Assembly: GCA_964429745.1 (NCBI GenBank)
Contig: CAYSDI010000019.1
Span: 1-42,392 of the forward strand
Direction of reading: 5' to 3'
From: WGOA01 sp964429745
GTDB lineage: Bacteria; Bacteroidota; Bacteroidia; Chitinophagales; BACL12
DNA: 42,392 nucleotides
Of the stretch, positions 22,604 through 29,331 are shown one piece after another (the stretch's first letter is position 1; each line of letters starts with the position of its first letter). A program made the translations under genes and the position numbers. Below the pieces are notes generated by a model. The model did not search any database, was not told the origin of the DNA, and saw nothing but the letters and a program-made list of their open reading frames with translations.

Positions 22604-24332
22604 GGTGGAGCGGATCCTCGTTTAAGGTGCTGTCGCCAGGCTGATTTGCTGAAGAAGGTTCTACAATGCGTCCCCGCTCCAAGCGAAGGACTTTGGTACA
22701 CAGCCCTTGCAAACCTTGATCAGGTGCCGAAACCACCAGGGTCCAACGGTGGTCGGGTGCAGCCAAAAAAGCCATGATCCGCTGGCGGTCTTCAGCGGCA
22801 ATCTGCTCAAATGGATCGTCCAGAAGAAGCATGCGCGGTTTATCTGCAATACTGCGGGCCAACAACAACTTCTGGACGGTGCTCCGAGCTAGCTTCTTGC
22901 CCTGTGGATCCAGAACCGTATTGTAGCCTTGGGGAAGGCTCCGGACAAAATCCTCCAGGTTCAGGTGGTGCATTGCCCATTGCACATTCTCAAGCGTTGC
23001 CTCTTTTCGACCCATCGCGATGTTTTCCAACAGGGTACCCTGGAACAAGTGCTCCTGAATAAGGCAATCGCCGATTTGGCTGCGAAGGGCAGTCAGATCC
23101 AGGTTACCCCGCGGAAGGCCGTCGTAAGAAATGGCGCCGGTTTGCGGCTCGTACAGTCCTGCCAGCATGTTGAGCAGGGTGCTTTTCCCGGATCCATTTC
23201 CCCCTAAAACCAGGAGGCGATCTCCGGGCTCAACGGTGAGCGACAAACCGTCCAGAACAGGCCGGGTTTGATCCGGGTAGGAAAAACTAACCTGCTGCAG
23301 GCGCACCGTGAGTCCTTCCGGAGCATCCGGGAGTACGATGGCCTGATCGGAGCGCGATTCCAACTCCAGGTCGGTGACCTGGCCCACTTTCTCGAGCGCG
23401 GTAAGTACATCGTAAACCGTTTCCATGGTCAGCACCAGCTTTTCAACCGAAGCCAAAACGATTAGGATGATGATTTCAGCGGCTACAAACTGCCCAATGT
23501 TCATTTGCTGGTCCATCACCAGAATGCCCCCCAGCAATAACAAGCCCGTCGTGACCAAGGCTTTGAACACTACCATGAGCCCAAATTGCTGAACGAGCAC
23601 CCGAAAATGGTTCTCGCGCTCGCGCAGGTAATCTGCTACATGACCATCCGTTCGGTGGAGCGGCAAATCCGTGGCTCCGGCCAGTTTAAACGTGGTATGC
23701 GTACGCGCCAATTCTTCCAGCCAATGCACCACCTGGTATTTGTGTTTAGATTCTTTAAGGCTGGTGCGCAGGCCCCGGTTTATCGTCAACCGGAAAACAC
23801 CAAAAACCAGCACCATCAGAATAAGGCTGAACAGAATAAAAAACGGATGGTAAAGCGACAAGAGCACCAACCCAAAAACCACGTTCAGCGTCGCTGACGA
23901 AAAGTCAATCAACATCTTGGCCAACCCTTTTTGCACCGTCACGATGTCAAAAAAGCGGTTCATCAGCTCCGGTACGTAGTGCCTATAAAGAGCCTCCATT
24001 TTGATCCGGGGAATTCGGTAGCTGAACTCGAAGGCGGCTCTGGTAAAAATCTTTTGCTGCAGGTTCTCCGTAATACGCAACTGCGAAATTTGCAGCAAGC
24101 CCGAGATCAGGACGCCCAAAACCACCAGGCCGACCAGCACGATCCAGGAGGTCGTGACCCTGCCTCCCTGAATCAGATTAATAATTGCCTGAATGCCCAA
24201 AGGCAGCGAAAGGTTAACCAATACACTGACTACCGAATACGTGTAGACGTTCCAGATTTCCTTTCGATCCGGCTTTAACAAGCGCCAAAAACGCTGCCCC
24301 GGGGTTAGCGGGAGCGGCACTTCCTCAATCAT
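22596..24332 (-). CDS. ABC exporter (membrane domain plus ATPase) with degenerate nucleotide-binding motifs
   Basis: 578 residues with an HlyB/type-1-secretion arrangement but no N-terminal peptidase domain. Membrane helices cover about residues 28-310. The ATPase domain starts near 342. Walker A GGNGSGKST (377-385) and the Q-loop Q426 are intact. The signature expected as LSGGQ reads LARST (481-485). Walker B ends LLLDDP, with Asp506 where the catalytic Glu is expected. The H-loop histidine is absent (VVSAPDQ at about 533-539). As I recall, a Bacteroidota group of such transporters shares these deviations, so this need not be decay. It is the first gene of the operon with HlyD and TolC partners. 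Function in export is inferred; whether it hydrolyses ATP is open. Confidence 0.88.
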   Translation of the reverse strand: MIEEVPLPLTPGQRFWRLLKPDRKEIWNVYTYSVVSVLVNLSLPLGIQAIINLIQGGRVTTSWIVLVGLVVLGVLISGLLQISQLRITENLQQKIFTRAAFEFSYRIPRIKMEALYRHYVPELMNRFFDIVTVQKGLAKMLIDFSSATLNVVFGLVLLSLYHPFFILFSLILMVLVFGVFRLTINRGLRTSLKESKHKYQVVHWLEELARTHTTFKLAGATDLPLHRTDGHVADYLRERENHFRVLVQQFGLMVVFKALVTTGLLLLGGILVMDQQMNIGQFVAAEIIILIVLASVEKLVLTMETVYDVLTALEKVGQVTDLELESRSDQAIVLPDAPEGLTVRLQQVSFSYPDQTRPVLDGLSLTVEPGDRLLVLGGNGSGKSTLLNMLAGLYEPQTGAISYDGLPRGNLDLTALRSQIGDCLIQEHLFQGTLLENIAMGRKEATLENVQWAMHHLNLEDFVRSLPQGYNTVLDPQGKKLARSTVQKLLLARSIADKPRMLLLDDPFEQIAAEDRQRIMAFLAAPDHRWTLVVSAPDQGLQGLCTKVLRLERGRIVEPSSANQPGDSTLNEDPLHHA

Positions 24333-24498
24333 TTTATAGTATTACTATCCAGAACGCGAAATAACGCTATTTTTTTTTAGCGCGTCACCCCAAAAACCGT
24401 GCCCATTCTACGCCTGGCAGTCATTTCAGGCTATCGAGGAGCTAACTGGAAGGGATTGATTTCCCCTCAAGTTTACGAACACTGCGCATAATGTGGGA

Positions 24499-24529
24499 AG
24501 CGGTCAACTCTCCTTCATCGCTGACCGCT
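24499..24529. promoter_or_regulatory. Inverted repeat in the pckG upstream region (distal)
   Basis: AGCGGTCA (24499-24506) and TGACCGCT (24522-24529) are perfect 8-bp inverted copies with a 15-nt spacer, 77 nt before the pckG start. It may be an operator for the divergent promoters or a leader stem. Confidence 0.4.
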
Positions 24530-24546
24530 GTCATTTCGCCTTTCCC

Positions 24547-24568
24547 GGCCAAAGCCCGAACTTTGGCC
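24547..24568 (+). promoter_or_regulatory. Inverted repeat in the pckG leader (proximal)
   Basis: GGCCAAAG (24547-24554), a CCCGAA loop, then CTTTGGCC (24561-24568) form a perfect 8-bp hairpin 37 nt before the pckG ATG. Followed by a pyrimidine-rich stretch, it looks like an attenuator or operator rather than a terminator of an upstream gene, because no gene reads into it from the left. Confidence 0.45.
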
Positions 24569-24605
24569 TGAACTTTTCCTCCCTCGTTCACTCACCAAGA
24601 GACCT

Positions 24606-26465
24606 ATGCCACTTTCAGCCAATAAATTAAACATCAACGTTATGGGTAGTGCCCAGAGCAATTGGAAAGACTGGGTGCTGGAGCTTTCCACCCATTTGAA
24701 ACCCGACCACATTCACTGGTGTACCGGTTCGGAAGAAGAACACGCAGCCCTCTGCCAGAAACTGGTGGAAAAGGGAACGTTCATTCCGCTAAACCAGGCC
24801 AAACGACCCAACAGTTTCGCCTGTTTCAGCGACCCCAGCGACGTGGCTCGTGTAGAAGACCGCACCTACATCTGCAGCCGCAGAAAAGAAGATGCCGGTC
24901 CGACCAACAACTGGATGGAACCCCGCGAAATGCGCGGCATCCTGGAAGGCCTGACTGATGGTTGCATGACGGGACGAACCCTTTACGCCATCCCATTCTG
25001 CATGGGACCGGTTGGTTCGCCCCTCTCCCGCTACGGCGTGCAAATCACTGACAGCGAGTATGTGGTCACGAACATGAAAATCATGACCCGCATGGGCGAC
25101 CAGGTATTGGCCTATCTGGACGAGAATTTTGTCAAATGCGTTCACACGCTGGGTGCTCCGCTCAAACCCGGTCAGGAAGATGTCAAATGGCCCTGCAACC
25201 CCACCGTTAAATACATCACCCATTTTCCGGAAGATCGCCTGATCATCTCTTACGGCAGCGGTTATGGGGGCAATGCCCTTCTGGGGAAAAAGTGCTTCGC
25301 GCTGCGCATCGCCTCAGCGTTGGGCAAGGACGAAGGATGGCTGGCCGAGCACATGCTGATTTTGGGCGTGGAAAGCCCGCAGTATGACAAAACCTACGTG
25401 GCGGCAGCATTCCCCAGCGCATGCGGAAAGACCAACTTCGCCATGATGATCCCACCCAAGGCTATGGAGGGCTGGAAGATCACGACGGTAGGCGACGACA
25501 TCGCCTGGATTCACAAGGGCGAAGACGGCAAACTTTACGCCATCAACCCCGAAGCGGGATATTTCGGGGTTGCCCCGGGCACCAATGTCAAAACCAACCC
25601 CAATGCCATGGAGAGCATTCGGGCCAACACTATTTTCACCAACGTGGCTGTGACTGCTGACGGTGACGTCTGGTGGGAAGGCATGACCAAGGAAGTGCCA
25701 GAAGGCATGATCGACTGGCATGGGGAGCTTTACAACACGAACAGCGACAAGCCAGCCGCTCACCCTAACGCGCGTTTTACCGCGCCTTCGCTCCAAAATC
25801 CGGTCATTGATTCGGAGTGGAACAACCCCGCGGGAGTTTCCATCAGCGCATTCATTTTTGGCGGTCGCCGCAGTACGGCTGTTCCATTGGTTTACCAGGC
25901 CTTCAATTGGAATTTTGGGGTGTACATGGCCGCGACCATGGGCAGCGAAACAACCGCTGCAGCCTTTGGCGAACTTGGCAAAGTGCGCAGAGACCCTTTC
26001 GCCATGTTGCCTTTCCTGGGCTATCACATGGGCGAATACTTTAACCATTGGCTCCAGTTTGGCCGTGACCTTCCAAATTCCCCGCGTATTTTCGGCGTCA
26101 ATTGGTTCCGCAAGGACGAAGACGGCGAATTCATGTGGCCCGGCTTCGGTGAGAACACGCGTGTGCTCAAATGGATCATTGAGCGTTGCAAAGGCAAAGC
26201 CGCCGCGGTGGAATGCCCAATTGGCTGGCGCCCGCGTTACCGCGACATGGACTGGACCGGCCTGGAGAATTTCAGCCGCGAAGACTTTACCAAGCTCATG
26301 GTCATTGACCGCGAATTGTGGAAGCAGGAATTACTCGGCCACGAAGAGTTGTTTGAGCGCATGTACGACCGCATCCCCAAAGAATTCCTGTTCATGAAGG
26401 AGCTGTTGCTTTCTTCGCTTTGGCGTTCGCCGGAAAAGTTGGGATTAGCACCGGAGGTGGAGTAA
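24606..26465 (+). CDS. pckG: Phosphoenolpyruvate carboxykinase (GTP)
   Basis: Gluconeogenic enzyme converting oxaloacetate plus GTP to PEP, GDP and CO2 in the cytoplasm. The 619-residue length and motifs are those of the GTP class. NNWMEPREMRGILEGLTDGC and TLYAIPFCMGPVGSPLSRYG give the substrate/metal region. SYGSGYGGNALLGKKCFALR carries the PEP-site block. FPSACGKTN (269-277) is the P-loop with reactive Cys273, and TVGDDIAW (294-301) is kinase-2. GTP-class enzymes are less usual than the ATP-class in Bacteroidota as I know it. Start ATG 24606 gives MPLSANKLNI; the upstream region carries two inverted repeats. It ends 14 nt from the convergent broken LytTR gene. Confidence 0.96.
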   Translation: MPLSANKLNINVMGSAQSNWKDWVLELSTHLKPDHIHWCTGSEEEHAALCQKLVEKGTFIPLNQAKRPNSFACFSDPSDVARVEDRTYICSRRKEDAGPTNNWMEPREMRGILEGLTDGCMTGRTLYAIPFCMGPVGSPLSRYGVQITDSEYVVTNMKIMTRMGDQVLAYLDENFVKCVHTLGAPLKPGQEDVKWPCNPTVKYITHFPEDRLIISYGSGYGGNALLGKKCFALRIASALGKDEGWLAEHMLILGVESPQYDKTYVAAAFPSACGKTNFAMMIPPKAMEGWKITTVGDDIAWIHKGEDGKLYAINPEAGYFGVAPGTNVKTNPNAMESIRANTIFTNVAVTADGDVWWEGMTKEVPEGMIDWHGELYNTNSDKPAAHPNARFTAPSLQNPVIDSEWNNPAGVSISAFIFGGRRSTAVPLVYQAFNWNFGVYMAATMGSETTAAAFGELGKVRRDPFAMLPFLGYHMGEYFNHWLQFGRDLPNSPRIFGVNWFRKDEDGEFMWPGFGENTRVLKWIIERCKGKAAAVECPIGWRPRYRDMDWTGLENFSREDFTKLMVIDRELWKQELLGHEELFERMYDRIPKEFLFMKELLLSSLWRSPEKLGLAPEVE

Positions 26466-26479
26466 AGAGACAGCCCGTG

Positions 26480-27175
26480 CTATTTTCTTTCTATACGCTG
26501 CAAAAGCGCAGCGCGGTAGTGGTCGCCAATGGGCAGGAAGTTTCCCTGCACCGATACCCGGCCCTGCTCCACGAAGTCCACCTTGTCCAGCGAGACCAGA
26601 AACGACTTGTGGATGCGCGCAAAACGGGTTGCAGGCAGCGAAGCTTCAAAACGCTGAAGGCTTTGCTGGGTGCGCAATGTGCTCCCAACCAAATGCAGCG
26701 TCACATAGTCCCGATTGCCTTCTAAGTAACATATACTCTCCAATGTTACGCGAACCCACTTGTAATCCGAGCGCACAAAAATCGGTTCCTTACTTTCCGA
26801 AACATAGGTAGGCGTATGCTGCCCTAAACGCAAACCCGCCCGTTAAACTGCCCGATCAAATCGCTTCAACGAAACGGGTTTGAGCAGGTAATCCACGGCG
26901 TGGTAGTCAAAACCCTGAAGGGAGTATTCCTCATACGCGGTGGTCAGCACCACGGCAATCTGATCCTGTACAATCCTAAAAAACTGCATACCATTGAGCT
27001 CCGGCATCTGAATGTCCAAAAACAGCAAATCTGCCTGCCCGTCTCGGATTAAATCCAGCATGGCGAAAGGGTCAGTCCCCGCTGCGACAACCTGCAGCCC
27101 TTCGACCTTTTGTGCATGACCTTGCAACAAGCGAAGCGCCAACGGCTCGTCGTCCAGGATGAGTGCGCGGATCAT
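26480..27175 (-). pseudogene. LytTR-type response regulator split by an in-frame TAA
   Basis: From ATG 27175, a CheY-like receiver domain runs MIRALILDDEPLALRLLQGH, with the phospho-acceptor region LLFLDIQMPELNG, the T/Y switch (LTTAYEEYSL) and DYLLKPVS. It then hits TAA at 26845-26843. In the same frame, four codons later, a LytTR DNA-binding domain continues: KEPIFVRSDYKWVRVTLESI, CYLEGNRDYVTLHL, RIHKSFLVS. Together the frame is 232 codons, the normal size for a REC-LytTR regulator, so one nonsense change (for example CAA to TAA) explains it. It overlaps the kinase gene by ATGA. A short REC-only protein of 110 residues could still be made. Confidence 0.8.
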
Positions 27176-28113
27176 GGTTGAAGGTTTTCTTGAACAGCAG
27201 CGTGTGGGCGCGAAAAAGCTTGTTTTACAAACCGCTGTACCGCGGACGGCCGAGCAATGCGCTTTTGGGCAGGAGCAATAGTCAAATGAACCGCAAAGAC
27301 TTCCTCTGCCTGGCTCACCTGCAGTTCTGCCCGAGCCCCACACAATAAGTGCAAACGGGTGCGAATATTCTCAAGACCAACCCCACCCGCGCTGTCCTTG
27401 CTGCTCGCCTTGCCCACCCGATTGCGTACCTCCACCTGCAAATTGCCCCCTCGCTCTTCAACGCGAATCACCACTGGTGCCTTCAAGTCGCCGTGCTTGA
27501 AGACATTCTCCACAAAACTGAGCAGGCTGAAAACCGGCAGCGAAACCGAGATCAGTTGCCCAGCCTTTTGAACCAAGATACTCAGGTCGAAAGGGTACCG
27601 GAGGGCTTGCAACTGCAGGTAAGGTTCCAGGAAGTTGAGCTCCTCCTGGGCGGTTGCTTCATGGGCTTGTGTGCGCGGCAGCATGCGCGAAAGCGCGGTC
27701 AGGTGCAACAGGGCTTCGGATGCTTTGGGCTATTGCTCCTGAACCAGCGCATATTGTGCATTGTCAGTTGCGTAATAGGGGAGCGTGGTATCCGGATGGT
27801 AATTGCCACGACCGAAAAGCAGCGGAAATAGGATCTCTTCCAATCCATAGCGGAAAGCGATGAAAAAAGGCAGCAGGCACACCAAGCCCAGGAATAAAGC
27901 AGCGTAGCGCTTGCCGGGTAAACAACGCTTCAAAACCCATCCCGTAAGCGCCAACATAGCCATCATATATACGGCTGCTGAGAGCTGGAAAATATTGAAC
28001 ATTTGTTCGATAGGAAAATCCCCACTGAACAAACGTTCAGAAAGTAGTGTTGGCAACCACAGTTTGTGGGCAATCAGCAACAAGCTGACGGTCCACCATT
28101 GGCGGCGGGTCAT
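27172..28113 (-). pseudogene. LytS-type sensor histidine kinase, interrupted and lacking the H-box
   Basis: From ATG 28113, about three or four membrane helices are present (for example YAALFLGLVCLLPFFIAFRY). The frame then stops at TAG 27732-27730. The same frame continues with PKASEALLHLTALSRMLPRT, the segment that normally follows the phospho-acceptor helix, then ELNFLEPYLQLQALRYP, the N-box SFVENVFKHGDL and the G-box GGVGLENIRTRLHLLCG of the ATPase domain. The expected FLRxQINPHFLFNxLN histidine block and linker are missing between the last helix and the stop, which suggests an internal deletion of some 70 codons plus a nonsense change. Both parts are in one frame. It is the partner of the broken regulator downstream, with ATGA overlap. 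Confidence 0.72.
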
Positions 28114-28322
28114 GGCTCCAATTTGGTCAAAAATTAGGGCAATTGCGGCAGTCTATAACCATTTGCCTGCAAACAGGGTATTCCTGTCTGCAAACGCTGG
28201 TCAGCCGATTCAGCCTGTTCGTCGGCAACAGGAGACTTTGTGAAGACAAGGGTAAAGGAATTGGCACCGAGGGTGGAACTTGGGCCTTGACGCGAGCAAG
28301 TTGCGCACGAGAACATAGGCTC

Positions 28323-28374
28323 GGGTGCTCTACAAAAACCCCGAATCCTGCGTTGCGCACAATTCTTACCATCC
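28323..28374 (+). repeat. Dispersed repeat, single arm (copy B)
   Basis: Begins GGGTGCTCTACAAAAACCCC and continues through ATCCTGCGTTGCGCACAAT to CATCC. It aligns with the right arm of the 1188-1308 palindrome read on the minus strand (GGGTGCTTCTAAAACCCCC, then ATCCTGCGTTATGCCCAAT, then CATCC), with only a few differences across 52 nt. It ends 12 nt before the GTG start of the DUF5694 gene, so it lies in that gene's leader or promoter. No opposing arm is seen. Confidence 0.7.
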
Positions 28375-28386
28375 ACCTTAATAACC

Positions 28387-29268
28387 GTGAAAAAAAGCTG
28401 TGTTTTGGCGCTTACCGCCGTGCTGTGGATGTGGTCCGGCATTGCACAAGTGCTGCCCGACCCCGATCAATGGCTCGTGGCCGATGACCCCCTTCCCTCG
28501 GTTATGCTGTTGGGAACTTTTCATTTTGGCTACTACAACCTGGACGCGCACAAAGTGGCGGAGCAGGATCAAGTAGACATCCTTTCGCCTGAACGGCAGG
28601 AGGAAATGACGCAGCTCCTTGACCATCTGTTGCGCTTCAAGCCCAACAAAGTGGCCATTGAAGCCGGGCGAAACACAGGTTACCTTATGCAACGCTATCG
28701 CGAGTACCAGAAGGGCTACTATGTTTTGGGCCGGGATGAGCGCGAGCAAATTGCCTTTCGGGTATTGGGCGGCATGAACCTGGACACGCTCTATGGCGTT
28801 GATGATGCGCCATTGGTTCGTTCTTGGTATGATAGTGCGGATTCGCTGTGTCTGCGGCCGGTGCTCGATACGTTGTATGCCGATTGGGATTTTTCCAGCC
28901 CTGACGATCCGCTCAGTGCGCGTTACCAAACCTTTTACGAGGCTAAGGACCGCATGAGCCAGGAACTGCCACTGCTGACCTACCTGTTGTACCTCAATTC
29001 ACCCAAGGTGCTTCGTCGCGGATTTGGGTCATACCTGACCGGCGATTTTACTCTCGACGAAACGCGCGGGGCCGATGCGCTTTCGCTGCATTGGTACAAT
29101 CGCAACCTGCGCATCTTTCGGCACATCCAGGCAATCACCACCAGCCCGCAAGACCGGATTTTGGTGATCTACGGAGCGGGCCATGTGCAAATTCTGGATC
29201 ATCTTTTCTCGTGCACACCGGCCTATCGGCATGTGCCTTTGGCGGAGCCAGGGCAGGGTTTGGATTGA
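28387..29268 (+). CDS. DUF5694-like (TraB/ChaN-related) secreted protein
   Basis: 293 residues from GTG 28387 with a signal peptide (KKSCVLALTAVLWMWSG, cleavage near GIAQ). The motif VMLLGTFHFGYYNLD at about residues 39-53 and the C-terminal ILVIYGAGHVQIL at about 260-272 match the two His-containing blocks of DUF5694, a family related to TraB/PrgY and ChaN-like putative metal-dependent hydrolases. FKPNKVAIEAG near 89 is a further conserved block. Enzymatic activity is not established. It stands divergent from the broken two-component system and is preceded directly by repeat copy B. Confidence 0.8.
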   Translation: MKKSCVLALTAVLWMWSGIAQVLPDPDQWLVADDPLPSVMLLGTFHFGYYNLDAHKVAEQDQVDILSPERQEEMTQLLDHLLRFKPNKVAIEAGRNTGYLMQRYREYQKGYYVLGRDEREQIAFRVLGGMNLDTLYGVDDAPLVRSWYDSADSLCLRPVLDTLYADWDFSSPDDPLSARYQTFYEAKDRMSQELPLLTYLLYLNSPKVLRRGFGSYLTGDFTLDETRGADALSLHWYNRNLRIFRHIQAITTSPQDRILVIYGAGHVQILDHLFSCTPAYRHVPLAEPGQGLD

Positions 29269-29331
29269 TTTTTTACATCTTTCCTGGCCCCAAAAGCCGC
29301 TGTTCTTGGCTCAATGCCCTATATTCATAGA

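Noticed and set aside
26480..28113. Stop-codon reassignment or suppression to explain the two in-frame stops
   Set aside because: TAA and TAG end many intact neighbouring genes at the expected places, and the kinase also lacks its H-box, which points to decay.
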